A DNA stretch of 64,000 nt, from positions 14,492,499 through 14,556,498 of the forward strand of contig OZ020250.1 of assembly GCA_963971285.1 (NCBI GenBank), written 5' to 3'. Source of the stretch: Astropecten irregularis. Its lineage: Eukaryota; Echinodermata; Asteroidea; Paxillosida; Astropectinidae. Below are positions 38,901 through 46,611 of this stretch, piece after piece; position 1 is the first letter of the stretch; every line of letters starts with the position of its first letter. The position numbers and the translations under genes are program-made. The notes beneath the pieces were generated by a model. That model was not told the origin of the DNA and searched no databases. It saw only the letters and a program-made list of their open reading frames with translations.

Positions 38901-41900
38901 TTTACTGGATGCTATACACAATTTCCTGTATAGTTTACTGGATACAGCACAGTTTACCGCATGCTTAACGGTTTACTGTACTTAAATGGATGGTACAGAG
39001 CTGGTTTTTGCGACAAAACCGTTGCTGACAGTGAAAGCACATTGTGTAATCCATCATATACCTTAACTGACAAACCTGTCGAAGTTCGAGGTCAATCAAC
39101 CATCTGGGTCACGAGAAAATAGTGAAAACACGTTTACACATATCAATGATATTATGCGTTCATAATAAAACGCTTCGAAGCGATTTATTCCAATCGGAAA
39201 ATAGACGAATATGGCATTTCAGACAAAAACATATCATGGGATGTTTTCTCCTATCATCACCATTATACTGTAAGTTTTATGTGAATCTGTGATCTTCAAG
39301 TGTATTTTGTCTTAAAAATTCTGTACCATCCCTTTAAGAGTAGATAATCACCAAATAACCACAAGGGAAACTAACTGGTTAATTTTAAGTCATTGAAAAG
39401 TGAACAAAAAAGACTTGATTGGAGCAGAATTCGAACCAGCGACTTCCTGAACACCACGTCGGCGCTCTATGTTGGTGGTGTCCCTAATAGTCAATTATCT
39501 TGTTGGCAGTTAGAAGCCATGAATCCACGCACATACCGCTATATCCCATCACTGAAGATACGCGCAGCAATGCTGCAACCTGAGAAAAAGTACATGAGGG
39601 ATCGCTCAAAGATACAGTTAGCCTGTTTCTGTCGATCCCTTAATTAACCTATATCCTAGTAATCATTTGTTGCAAAAACTGGGCTCAAATGGAATGGACA
39701 TTGTTTACGTTCAGCCAACGGGGCGAGTGGGATAAATTGGCGTCAATTGGCAATTTATGCAGCCATTCATCATTATAGGCCTAGGGACATTGACATCAGT
39801 TTTTGAATTAGGTTAAAGTCGCCAGGTGTCTTGAGAGCCTGCATGGCTAACTTTAAACGGCAAAAACGTATAGACCAAATACAATTTTCAGAAGTGTATC
39901 AGAAAACAGGTGGACCCAGAGTAAGCTAACTCCAATGTCCATCATTTCCCTAAACTAGCTCGGCTCATTTGTATAGTAACAAATCTGATTTTCTAAATTA
40001 TTTATTTATTTTACGATCTCCTACCAATCTAGTGCCGATTCTGGGTCAAAATAAGGGGACACAAATGGATAAACTACGGGTCAATCTGCGGCGATACGTA
40101 TAACTGGCCGAAGGGCAAACTAGCCCCATTTACATTACATGCAAATGTGACCTCATTCTGCTAAAGCCAAGGGCTATGTGGCCGTAAATTGTGTTTGAGA
40201 GAAAAACAAATTAAGCAAAAATAATTTAACCGGGTGAAAATCTTCGTGGTTTTTTCCTGGTTGGACATTGTAATAGGCAATACAGCCAAACTTGCATTCC
40301 GAATGCAAATGTGACCTCAATTTCAACCGCTGAAGGCCTGCCTGCAAATTGAAAATTTGGCGGGAAAAGGGAAAAAAAGTACACAAATTGGGTATAATAC
40401 TTTTCCTGTTTCTGTACTTTCACTTCTGTATACTGAATGCAGTAAGTTTGGCATAAATTCTGGCAGCTGTCTTGCACGGTGATTTTAGCTTGGTGCTTTT
40501 TCGTGGTCTGTTGTAATTTTGTTTAAGTTTGCTGAATTTTGTTTCATGCAGATCGACAAGAACGGAAAGACCGCCACCTACGTCGAGGTTGGGGGCAGAA
40601 AAAAGCATTCCAACGGCAAGCATAGGAAACTGAAGAAAGAGCCCGAAGAACGGGTTGAGGTTAGTCTGCTACCAGACCTATTATTCAAACTTAAAAATAA
40701 AAATGCTTGGAGTTAGGAGGGCCTGACGTTTCGATCCCAGCAGGATCATTATCGAAGGCTAAACGACAAGAGACCAGTGAACATGCAAGTAAAGATGTGA
40801 GAGGCCACACACACACAAATCTGAAAACACAAAGAACAAAGCTGAAATTTAAAACTTCCTATACTTTTGTGCATACAGAGCAGGTGTACAAAAAAGTTGA
40901 AATTCTGGACGCAATGTTCCCGGAACCACCGGTAGGTGGCGCTGCACACGACTAGGGCTTTATCGGAACACTCTTAATTACTTTCGTAGAAAAAAAACAG
41001 GTAATGACCAAAAATGCCCCAGATATGTATGTTGTAGTCAACATTTTGACATTGTATTGCATGGAACGCCTTAGAATTGTTTCAAGAGGGTTGGAAACGC
41101 TGAAAAACATACGAAACAGTATATATCTGAGCCAAAAAGTGAATTTTATTACTTTATTCAAATGACCTGTGACGTCACAACGAACGTCATCTTCGGCAGG
41201 TCTTCGGAAGCAACGTTTTCGGAAGCATTCGGATGCTCGGAAATGTGCAAATGTAAATGGCAAAGAATTCCACTGATCACCATTACGGAAAAAGGATTAT
41301 ATCCTCCAAGAGTTAACTTATTGGATACAAATTATGATAAACATCAATCCCAGGTGTGGAAAACTTGCGTAGAATATCTGAAAAGTGAGTTTTACAGGGT
41401 TCTTTTACCTACAAACTGTACAAAGCCAGTTTGCTCAAAACGCCCTCTGTTGGTTCTATTGAGTTGTGCACAAATTATGGTCATCAGTGGAATTCTTTCC
41501 GATAGGTGCACTAGGGCCTATTAGACTAAACAACGGTGCCACATACATGATCCAATTCCTATTATAAAATTTTCTGATAGGAAATTGGGATGCAGCCTCA
41601 GGTTTTAAAAAAGTGTGATCCTTAACTTAAGAGCCCTGTTAAAAATAGGGTTGTGAGAAAATGCAATATTTAAAAACACAGAAAATTAATTAAATTTAAC
41701 AGGATTTTTTTTTATATGAAATTGGTATATTCTGTTCATCAATATACCATCAAGGTCCAAATTATGGAGAGCTGCGTTGCCAATTTGAACTTGCATAAAT
41801 TTCCTTGTCCAGAAGCCAAGGTATATGTGCCATGATTTCTGACACTCCATTGATTTATGCTACCCAGGCCCCCAGAATCGCTAAAAAATATGCCAAAATA

Positions 41901-44900
41901 ATTTTGTGGCTTGTGTATGTTCCATTTTAGAAGAAATGCCGGCATCTCCCGAATTTACACTCCACTCCATTGACTGCCGTTCATTTCGTCAATGGCTGGA
42001 GTCTAATATCTACGCCATTGACTTTGTTGTACACACTAGAGTCGTGCGCACGGGAGCACACGGACGGAATGGAGTCCAATTTCACAATATGGCTGAAATG
42101 GCCCGTTTTTATGCCTTCAAAAACTCTGAAAATAAGTCCTGGATGTCATGCACCAATTTTCTTTTTCGAGTTCTGAGCAGTCAAATGACACTCTTTTTTT
42201 TAATAAATGGTGGCGACTTAAGAATTTGCCCACTGCATTGATGAGGTATTATTTTATTTTCGGCAAGGCATGTTTTTTTTTCAGCATTTTTTCATGTGTG
42301 TCCGAATCATGGACAGGGTGTCCGAATCATGGCAAAAATTAAGGTTATTTTCAAGTCAATTTCATTTCAAGGACACAAAAAACTTTCATAAAATATCAAC
42401 ATGGATATAATAACTACACTTTGTTGTTCATAAGTAAAAATAGTTGAGAGAAACAAACATTAAGAAGGTCAAATAATCCAAAATTGCCTAAGTGTCCGAA
42501 TCATGGCACATTTACCCTACGTGTTCATCTCGTACCAAATTCAGCAGCCTGTCATGCTTAGAGAAAATGTTGATTTATAACGCCAAAGTATACACAAATA
42601 TCGGGAAATTTCGGGTCATTAATTTACACCGTACAGTAAATACGCATGCATCTGGCGCAGAATTCTGATGTTCACATTGCCCTTATAGGTACACTCTCCA
42701 GGGGAGTGTACCTATAAGGGCATCCCAATACTGCCACGACACTCCCCCTATACTCCTCTCGAGAGGTTGTTCCCTTGCTCCCATACTTGCTTCACTTGTG
42801 AGTGATGACATACATAATTATGTCAATGAAGCAATCGCCATTGCGAGGGGAGTATACTTCCTGCTGGATCATACATGTACTCCTCCACAAATGCTTCACG
42901 TTTGGACCCTCATTGATAAAAAAAAAATAATTATCTTAAATACTGTATATACTTCGGAGGTCAACAGCCTTTCCCAAATATAAACGTTACTCTTATGTCA
43001 GGCCACTCAACACACGGTCCATGGTGTCATTGTCTTTTATTGGTCACTGGCGGGGAGGGATATCTTATCCACATTCTTACAATCCTGCATATCCTTCACC
43101 TCAAGAACACCATGTAAACGTTTGTTTTAAGCACAATTCCAACACGTACACAAAAATCCAATGGCCCTAGGAAGTTATTTAGAATTTTCATTATTGTTGA
43201 GATATCCACGCATAATAGGATTTGCACATGTCTATACCCATCATGCTTCCAACAACCCCCCCCCCCCTCCTTCCAGGATGCGCCACAACATCTATAAAAT
43301 GTACAGGTAGCCCCTTTCATCTGGTCAGACGCAACACATAGCATCTATCTCTAGTTCCGAAAAACTCTGGGTTAAAATCTGGTTCAGAGAGACCAGGGAG
43401 GATAGGTGTAGGCAAGTGTGGTCAGGGGAAGGGGGAAAAGGGGTCTGAGGTAGGCAAGATCAAAGACAGACGAAAGAGGTGAAGATACATGAAAAGGGTA
43501 TCATCAAGAGGTAAAGAAAGAAGATTCAAGAAGATGGAGAAATAGGTGAACAATAATGCAGAAAAGAATGAAGACGAATGAAAACCAGAGACCAAAACAT
43601 TGACAATAGTCATATTTCAAGTGGATCGGTTTGCGGAAACACAATGTAAGAATCGTTCGTACTTTCACACTTCTATTTCGTAAACACTTCTCGTAAGGTC
43701 TCAACGTTTCGACTAGCCTGCTCTAGTCCTCATCAGAAGACTGCATCATCATTATAAACGAAAGACATATTTTAAAAACAATACCATGGGAGTGACTTTT
43801 ATACAACCCATCATGCAGGTTTTCATCAACGGGCCGTACGGCACGGCCACCAGGGCGATCTTCCGGGCCGAGCACGCTGTGCTGATCGGCGCCGGTATCG
43901 GCGTGACACCCTTCGCGTCCATCCTCCAGTCTATCATGCTACGGTGTAGAACTAACCAGCAAACCTGCCCTAACTGCAACCATGAGTGGATCGGCAGCGT
44001 GCCAGAACACATCATGCGCATCAAAAAGGTGAGCATGACCTTAGGGAGCTACACCCTGACACCACCAAGTCGTGCCTGCTGATCTGGGGTCAATTTCATA
44101 GAGCTGCTTAAGCACAAAATTTGCTTGAGTATGAAAAGTCTTCCTTGATCAAACAAGAAAAACCAACCAAATTTCCATGTGAAGTTTACTGCTTTTGACT
44201 TGTATACGGCCATTGCTTGCTGAGCATAACATTAACAACGAGTTTTTGGCTAGCATACTGATTTTATTTTGCAAGGGTTTTGGTCATCAAGGGAATTTTT
44301 ATGCTTAAGCAGCTCTATGAAATTGGCCCGTAGTCGGTATATATATTTATTTACAAAACGGAAGTTTGAGCGATACATCTGTCACCGTTTTAAATATAGC
44401 ACACGTTGCAGCATTTGTACATGAGACGGTCTCAGTGTTGTTTCAGAAGCCTCGAATGTATCATCCAGACAAAGTAAAAGATTAGGTGATTGGAAATTTC
44501 TGCCACACCGTACCAATACTATACCGTACTAAACGTATCAACTCGATTTACAATATGTACATCACCTTGGGAGGGCGCTGTTGAGGTATCTATGTGTCGA
44601 CAATGAAACCCGTGGAGTTTTGGGTTGAAAAATAAACAAATGGATTTGATGCAATCCACACACTTTAGAAATTAAATCTTAGTTACAATGCAGACAACCA
44701 AATGACACATTGTTGTGTGCTCAGAGACTGTCTTGTAAAATCTGTTTCGCCTGAATGAAAATTCCCAATGAGACATAATAGGCCTGGGGTCTAATTCATT
44801 AAGCCCTACGATCAATCATAACTCAGGTTACGAAGGATAACCCATCGCACTTACGACTTCTATACGTAGGCTTGCAATGCATTATAACTCCTACGGTTGA

Positions 44901-46263
44901 TAGTAAGTTAAGATGAGTTTGGTGAAATCGACACCAGGTGCGAGAAAACTAAACTGATTCGATATAAATTAGCCTACGGAAAAGTTGTTTTGTGAATTAT
45001 TTTGCCATGCAGGTGGACTTCATCTGGATCAATCGCAACCAGAAAGCCTTCGAGTGGTTCGTCCGTCTCCTGACCCAGCTGGAACTCCAGCAGGCCGACA
45101 TGTCCGAGCGATTCCTGGACATGCACATGTTCATGACGTCGGCCCTGGGCAAGACCGACATGAAAGGGGTGGGCCTACAGATGGCGCTCGACATCATGCA
45201 CAGCAAGGGAAACAAGGACATGATCACGGGGCTCAAGACCAGAACGCAGCCGGGCAGACCCGATTGGGATAAGGTAGGTCTTATACCTCCTTAATTGGAA
45301 TACAATCATGAAAGTAAACAAACTGACGGCTTGACACGATTGTGTATAAGGTTTACGATGGCTCTCGGCTCGGACTTATGCTTCGGCCAAGACTGAGGCT
45401 TCGGCTGCGACTGCAGCTCGTGCTTTATTTCCCTCATCAATTTGTTGTTGGAAAATCAATTTGATATAATGTAAAAAGCATCAAAATGACTCTAAAAACA
45501 ATTCAACAAAAGGGACGGCCAGAGCACATTGGTCGAAACGTCGAGGACTTACTATCATCGGTCCTTTTCAGGACCACAAACCTTCCAAAAAGAGTATCAT
45601 ACATGGTGTGTCCGCAAGCCTTACTCAATTCTAGTCTTCACAATGCAAAATTTCAAATCCTACTTAAAAGTAATATCATACTTTGGTTTTTATCAAAGAA
45701 ATACAGATTCATGGGCAAACATAATTATCAAGGAAGATACAGTAACAGTCATCTGTGAAAATTTCAGTCCCATACGTTGAACACTTTTTGAGAAAACAGT
45801 GAAAAACAGCCACAAACAGCCACAGTATTTCTGAAGTCTTTTCTCTTTTATTTTTGATCTTTTAAAAGATCAAAAAGATTTTCGGTCGTTGTTTGAATAA
45901 TTTCTGGATAAATACACACCATTTCAGGCGGAAATATTTTAACGGTATGTTTCTAGTTTGATAAGAGGCCATGCTGCCTGGAGAGGTCGACATGATTCAA
46001 AATCGCCTGGAATTCTGTCTTCCAACCCGAGAGGTGTAAAACACCAACGCCATCGTTTTCATAACTTCAGAGGGTAATGATGTATTCCAATAATGACAAT
46101 AAAACGGTCATTTTCTTTCTCCTTTTGACAGTTATTTGCGGACATCGCCGGCCAGAGAAAGGGCAAAGTTCAAGTGTTCTTCTGCGGTTCGCCCATCCTG
46201 GGGAAAACTATCAAGGCCATGTGCGAGAAATACAAGTTCCATTTTCACAAGGAGAACTTCTAG
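14938..46263 (+). CDS. NOX5: NADPH oxidase 5 (calcium-activated), 12 exons, N-terminus outside or unfound
   Basis: Exons: 14938-15088, 16172-16382, 17436-17635, 18913-19113, 24030-24220, 28975-29166, 33977-34109, 38582-38841, 40552-40659, 43819-44028, 45013-45273, 46132-46263. All are GT-AG, in phase, giving 749 residues to the TAG. NOX5 moves electrons from NADPH through FAD and two haems across the membrane to make superoxide, switched on by Ca2+. Visible: EF-hand loops at residues 12-23, 48-59 and 92-103 (D-x-D-x-SG pattern); haem histidines in FHKTVGLIIAALSLVHSVAH and in WTHLMYIFFWLLLLMHG; FAD motif HPFTISSAPE; a polybasic insert (RHRRNRQLSVRSRSRR) and a Lys-rich stretch in the ninth exon, both where NOX5 binds lipid or regulators; NADPH motifs NGPYGT, GAGIGVTPFASIL and VFFCGSP; C-terminal KENF. 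The first EF-hand and start codon, roughly 40 residues, are missing: no exon that joins at 14938 was found. Introns are filled with fold-back repeats. No polyadenylation signal was identified. Confidence 0.95.
15707..15843. repeat. Fold-back element with GGCCGATTTCACTAAGA ends
   Basis: Left end GGCCGATTTCACTAAGATT, right end GAAATCGGACCC. Arms contain complementary CTTAAGAT blocks. A relative of families B-E by its termini only. Confidence 0.6.
15843..15965. repeat. Partial family H fold-back
   Basis: GGCTTGAGGCTAAGCTTG and a GGCCGCATGACGAAGCC stretch match one arm of the family H copies at 29.2 and 31.2 kb. Confidence 0.45.
16480..16812 (-). mobile_element. tRNA-derived SINE, copy 1
   Basis: On the minus strand it reads CCTAGTGGTCTGGTGTG (A box), a B box near GGATCGAATCC, then the body GGGCAAGACGCTTTCTGA, AGGTACCTGTGAGGG and TTGAGATGGTTTCAGGAATG. 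The same order appears at 29.25 kb (+) and 34.25 kb (-). It lies in a NOX5 intron. Confidence 0.8.
16960..17100 (+). repeat. Repeat family I fragment
   Basis: Contains GGATCGAAACGTCAGG, CCTACTAACTCCAAGCA and GATGAGCAGTTTGCAGCAG. These three blocks recur in the same order at 34.7 kb and in part at 28.7, 40.7, 49.3 and 50.5 kb. Confidence 0.7.
18366..18712 (+). repeat. Fold-back family A, copy 4 (right end lost)
   Basis: Left end AAAGGTAGCATCATACTTCGG is intact. The right end stops at GAAAAAAACCAAG, where a family B element begins. Confidence 0.8.
18712..18822. repeat. Fold-back family B, copy 1
   Basis: Family B is about 145 bp with ends GGGGTCGATTTCACCAAAC or GGGTCGATTTCACGAAG and an inner CTACGATCGATCGTAA. 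This copy replaces the end of family A copy 4. Confidence 0.75.
19130..19870. repeat. Minisatellite, about 98-bp unit, eight copies
   Basis: GCTGCTTGAACTGCAGTCC starts recur near 19142, 19240, 19336, 19434, 19532, 19631, 19729 and 19826. Each unit begins GCTGCTTGA and ends TCAAGCAGC, so every unit can itself fold. The array starts about 20 bases after the NOX5 exon ending at 19113. Confidence 0.9.
20498..20856 (+). repeat. Fold-back family A, copy 5
   Basis: Nearly full length with both ends (GCAGTATCATACTTTGG; CCAAAGTATGATACAACC). Abuts another fold-back element on its right. Confidence 0.85.
20857..21133. repeat. Fold-back element with AGCAGAGTGTACAC ends
   Basis: Left end AGCAGAGTGTACACTGTC, right end TGTGTACACTCTGCT, with matching GGTAACA / TGTTACC blocks inside. 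Three further GTGTACAC copies lie within it. Confidence 0.7.
21195..21340. repeat. Fold-back family B, copy 2
   Basis: Arms CATCGTAACTTACTATCAA and GATCGATCGTTACGGC around GATACGATGGGTTATCC-like centre; right end GAAATCGACCCCTGG. Confidence 0.75.
21716..21771. repeat. 56-bp perfect palindrome without spacer
   Basis: The two 28-bp arms (AGACTGACCTGCAAGGGTTA..., centre CACTGCAGTG) are exact reverse complements with no loop bases. Confidence 0.95.
22272..22532. repeat. Fold-back family E, copy 1
   Basis: Family E is 220-260 bp with ends GGGCCAATTTCAT(A/G)GAGCTG and inner GCTTAAGCAC-like arms. Here the ends are GGGGCCAATTTCATTTTCC and CTCCATGAAATTGGCCC. Confidence 0.75.
23077..23405 (-). repeat. 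Fold-back family A, copy 6 (diverged ends)
   Basis: Minus form; ATGCAGATTCATGGGCAACA and AGTCCCATACGGTGCCCAC blocks are clear, outer ends are worn. Confidence 0.75.
23532..23877 (+). repeat. Fold-back family A, copy 7
   Basis: Plus form with GTATAAAGATGATGG, a C-run at about 23751-23763 in the middle, and right end GCAAAGTATGATATTACC. Confidence 0.8.
24296..24450. repeat. Fold-back family C, copy 1
   Basis: Family C ends CCTGGGGCCGATTTCACTAA and has arms TTGCGATCATCGTAAAGC / GCTTTACGATGATCGCAA. The arms are nearly perfect over about 65 bp. Confidence 0.85.
24448..24593. repeat. Fold-back family B, copy 3
   Basis: Starts GGGGTCGATTTCACCAAAC, directly sharing its outer bases with the right end of family C copy 1; right end TTCGTGAAATTGACCCC. 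Confidence 0.85.
24709..24795 (+). mobile_element. tRNA-like SINE head
   Basis: An A-box-like TTTAGTGGTATGAC and B box GGGTTCGAATCCC are spaced as in a tRNA. The acceptor and anticodon stems do not close well, so it is a SINE head rather than a working tRNA gene. Confidence 0.55.
25030..25510. other. Unassigned intronic block
   Basis: Mixed-composition stretch with a 119-codon minus ORF (25470-25111) that matches nothing I know. It may be part of an unrecognised retroelement. Confidence 0.3.
25803..25893. repeat. Fold-back family J, copy 2 (partial)
   Basis: Shares GGATCCTGTGCGTTAAACAA and the CAGGCCC end with the 12.3-kb copy. Confidence 0.55.
25905..26160 (-). repeat. Fold-back family A, copy 8 (internal deletion)
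   Basis: Left end AAAGGTAATATCATACTTTGG region is intact. The centre jumps from AAAAAGATCAAA straight to ATTATAGGTAAATCTG. Confidence 0.8.
26170..26405. repeat. Family E-like fold-back (GGATTCCATGAAATTGGGCCC end)
   Basis: Right end GATTCCATGAAATTGGGCCC is the same as in the 62.1-kb copy; the left half contains TTGCTTACGGTTAGCG and AACGGTAAGCAAGG arms. Confidence 0.55.
26408..26558. repeat. Fold-back family D, copy 1
   Basis: Ends GGCCGATTTCATAAAGCTCT and GTTTTATGAAATCGGCCCC; centre holds repeated GCGACGCGTCGC palindromes. Confidence 0.85.
26556..26708. repeat. Fold-back family C, copy 2
   Basis: Begins in the last bases of family D copy 1, so the two share the CCAGGGG junction. Right end TAGTGAAATCGGCCCCTGG. 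Confidence 0.85.
27075..27388 (+). repeat. Fold-back family A, copy 9
   Basis: Left end AAAGGTACTATCATACTTTGG; right end ACCAAGATATGAAAGTACC. The middle carries an A-run. Confidence 0.8.
27595..27825. repeat. Fold-back family G, copy 1
   Basis: Family G is 210-260 bp, with GGCTCAGGCTCCGGCTCC-like ends and inner GAACCGCAGCCAAAAGCCTC. Here the ends read GTTTACGAAATGGAGTC and GCCTCCGTTTCGTAAACG. Confidence 0.75.
27943..28180. repeat. Fold-back family G, copy 2
   Basis: Ends AGGGCCTTTTCCACACCTC and TGAGGTTTGGGAAAGGGCCC pair with each other; the inner blocks match copy 1. Confidence 0.75.
28383..28636. repeat. Fold-back family E, copy 2
   Basis: GGCCAATTTCAATACAGCTG to CAGCTCTATGAATTTGGCC, with TTGATCAAACAGGATTGCCA inside. 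Confidence 0.8.
28735..28802 (+). repeat. Repeat family I fragment
   Basis: GGATCGAAACGTGTCAGACC and CCTAACTCCAAGCA only. Confidence 0.6.
29232..29818. repeat. Fold-back family H, copy 1, split by a SINE
   Basis: TTGCGGCTAGGCTTTAGATT at 29232 resumes after the SINE with TGCTGTCGCCATTTTTTGTC at 29623 and ends in a CCTAGCCTCAAGCC arm. The continuous version is at 31.23-31.44 kb. Confidence 0.7.
29250..29622 (+). mobile_element. tRNA-derived SINE, copy 2
   Basis: Most complete copy. A box GGCCTAGTGGTCTGG, B box GGGTTCGAATCC, body GTCCTTGGGCAAGACGC and GTGTAAATGGGTACCTGG, and a 3' tail of ATTATT repeats at about 29600-29620. Confidence 0.85.
30066..30207. repeat. 142-bp fold-back with alternating CG/CA core
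   Basis: 24-bp perfect ends (ATGGGAGACTTTTGGAGAGT... and complement) enclose runs such as GCGCACGCGCACGCACGCGC. Confidence 0.85.
30213..30343. repeat. Fold-back family B, copy 4
   Basis: GGGGTCGATTTTCACCAAAC to GGCTTCGTGAAATCC, with GATTGATCGTAAGG. Confidence 0.75.
31235..31443. repeat. Fold-back family H, copy 2
   Basis: Ends GGGGCTTGAGGCTAGGCTTG and GCCTCAAGCCTAG; centre CACGGCGAAGCTGGAGCC. Confidence 0.75.
31450..32130. other. Intronic stretch, nothing recognised
   Basis: AT-rich NOX5 intron sequence without repeat, motif or coding signal that I can name. Confidence 0.4.
32133..32502 (+). repeat. Fold-back family A, copy 10
   Basis: Full-length plus form, TTTAAAGGTAGTATCCTACT to GTATGATACTACCTTTAA; TTAA lies at both junctions. 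Confidence 0.85.
32852..32967. repeat. Fold-back family B, copy 5
   Basis: Inner GATCGATCGTAACTCG, right end TGGTGAAATAGACCCCTGG, which runs straight into the next copy. Confidence 0.75.
32969..33110. repeat. Fold-back family B, copy 6
   Basis: GTGTCGATTTCACGAAGCCC to TTTGGTGAAAATCGACC; tandem with copy 5. Confidence 0.8.
33510..33856 (-). repeat. Fold-back family A, copy 11
   Basis: Minus form; right end CCAAAGTATGATAGTACCTTTA intact, left end worn (CAGGATAAATGTAATTTCAT). Confidence 0.8.
34245..34512 (-). mobile_element. tRNA-derived SINE, copy 3
   Basis: Reverse complement shows GGTTCGGCGTGTTG near the A box, GGGTTCGAATCC, and GGGCAAGACGCTTTGTCAC. The 3' end is lost. Confidence 0.8.
34715..34835 (+). 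repeat. Repeat family I, most complete copy
   Basis: TTTGAGAAAGATCCTGCTAGG, then GATCGAAACGTATCAGGCCC, CCTCCTAACTCCAAGCA, and GATGAGCAGTTTGCAGCAG. Confidence 0.75.
34840..35724. other. Intronic stretch, nothing recognised
   Basis: No repeat or coding signature stands out; ORFs here (up to 90 codons, minus strand) lack motifs. Confidence 0.35.
35725..35860 (+). repeat. Fold-back family A, copy 12 (right half only)
   Basis: Runs from GTGGCCACCGTTTGG to ATGAGATATACCTTTAA, where the next copy starts. Confidence 0.75.
35859..36212 (+). repeat. Fold-back family A, copy 13
   Basis: AAAGGTAGTATCACACTTTG to CCAAAGTATGGTACTACC; it shares the TTTAAA junction with copy 12. Confidence 0.85.
36220..37040. 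other. Intronic stretch with a weak internal duplication
   Basis: Two related pieces (about 36730-36840 and 36895-37010) both contain AGCTTTGACTAT, a GATA(A/G)(A/G)TGAAATGA-like block and TATAATCTTA. Otherwise unassigned. Confidence 0.35.
37043..37184. repeat. Fold-back family B, copy 7
   Basis: GGTCGATTTCATCAATCTC to GAGCTTCGTGGAATCGACTCC. Confidence 0.75.
37743..38106 (-). repeat. Fold-back family A, copy 14
   Basis: Full-length minus form, TTTAAAGGTAATATCATACT to GTATGATACTTCCTTTAA. Confidence 0.85.
38275..38520. repeat. Hairpin repeat holding the unoccupied CACTA target site
   Basis: 38284-38350 matches the two flanks of the CACTA element joined at a single TA (38324-38325). The repeat then carries a tRNA-like insert (about 38360-38440) in place of its second arm and ends with CTGGTCGGGAAAT, which also occurs in complement at about 10540. 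Confidence 0.8.
38360..38440 (-). mobile_element. tRNA-like SINE head
   Basis: Minus strand: A-box-like GGTGGCGTAGCAGG and B box GGGTTCGAATCCC. One acceptor base is missing and the anticodon stem is short, so a functional tRNA is unlikely. Confidence 0.6.
39060..39337 (-). repeat. Fold-back family A, diverged copy 15
   Basis: ATGGCATTTCAGACAAAAAC, ATCACCATTATACTGTAAG and TGTACCATCCCTTTAAG keep the family A order at low identity. Confidence 0.55.
39400..39550 (-). mobile_element. tRNA-derived SINE of a second type, copy 1
   Basis: Minus strand B box CGCTGGTTCGAATTC and a shared body (TTCTAACTGCCAACAAGATA; GATATAGCGG) match 60.93-61.09 kb. Confidence 0.65.
39560..40540. other. Intronic stretch with a direct repeat
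   Basis: GCAAATGTGACCTCA occurs at about 40141 and 40304. No gene is seen. Confidence 0.4.
40690..40765 (-). repeat. Repeat family I fragment (inverted)
   Basis: TGCTTGGAGTTAGGAGGGCC and CTGACGTTTCGATCCCAGCA are the complement of the 34.7-kb blocks. It begins about 40 bases after a NOX5 exon. Confidence 0.65.
40960..41820. other. Intronic stretch, nothing recognised
   Basis: A 120-codon ORF (41162-41524, +) has no motif and ordinary composition; I do not call it. Confidence 0.35.
41825..42520. repeat. Possible element bounded by GTGCCATGATT / AATCATGGCAC
   Basis: GTGTCCGAATCATGGCA-like motifs at about 42298, 42319 and 42492 face an inverted GTGCCATGATTTCTGACAC at 41828. The interior is unassigned. 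Confidence 0.4.
42678..42722. repeat. Perfect 19-bp hairpin, 7-base loop
   Basis: TGCCCTTATAGGTACACTC pairs exactly with GAGTGTACCTATAAGGGCA around TCCAGGG. Confidence 0.9.
42730..43600. other. Intronic stretch, low-complexity tracts
   Basis: Contains an A-run at about 42920 and a C-run at about 43256-43267, then a purine-rich GAAGA-type region (43420-43570). No gene seen. Confidence 0.4.
43615..43790. repeat. Repeat family L, copy 1
   Basis: AAGTGGATCGGTTTGCGGAA, GAATCGTTCGTACTTTCACA and CAACGTTTCGACTAGCCTGC recur at 56.08-56.29 kb. Ends just before a NOX5 exon. Confidence 0.65.
44089..44331. repeat. Fold-back family E, copy 3
   Basis: GGTCAATTTCATAGAGCTGC to CTCTATGAAATTGGCCC. Its CTTAAGCAGCTCTATG end is the uninterrupted form of the site hit by family A at 51.88 kb. 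Confidence 0.85.
44787..44938. repeat. Fold-back family B, copy 8
   Basis: GGGGTCTAATTCATTAAGCCC to TTTGGTGAAATCGACACC. Confidence 0.75.
45665..45955 (-). repeat. Fold-back family A, copy 16 (right end lost)
   Basis: TTAAAAGTAATATCATACTT to AACGGTATGTTTCTAG, where the match stops. Confidence 0.8.
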
Positions 46264-46463
46264 TACAAGCATATTATCAACTATACATGTACAGACTCTT
46301 GCAAAGCAATGAATTTTACATCGCGGGGATTATGTGAAAAAATATCCGTATGCGGTTTCAATTGATAGTGTAAACGATGTCATTTCCTAACCATTTTGAC
46401 CAACAAGGGTGTCCATAAGTTTGCCAAATAAGGTGGGAAAAACTGATATGAAAATGGCATGGG

Positions 46464-46611
46464 GTAGATTTCACCAAACTCATCATAACTTACAATCAAT
46501 CGTAAGACTTATGATACATTGCAGCCCCACGTAGAAGACGAACGATACGATGGGTTATCCTTCGTATCTAGCGTTACGATCGATCGTAGGGCTTCGTGAA
46601 ATCGACCTCAT
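46464..46611. repeat. Fold-back family B, copy 9
   Basis: GGGGTAGATTTCACCAAACT to GGCTTCGTGAAATCGACC. The first repeat after the NOX5 stop. Confidence 0.8.

Noticed and set aside
41162-41524. 120-codon plus ORF in a NOX5 intron
   Set aside because: No similarity or motif; a frame of this length is expected by chance in a region of this size.
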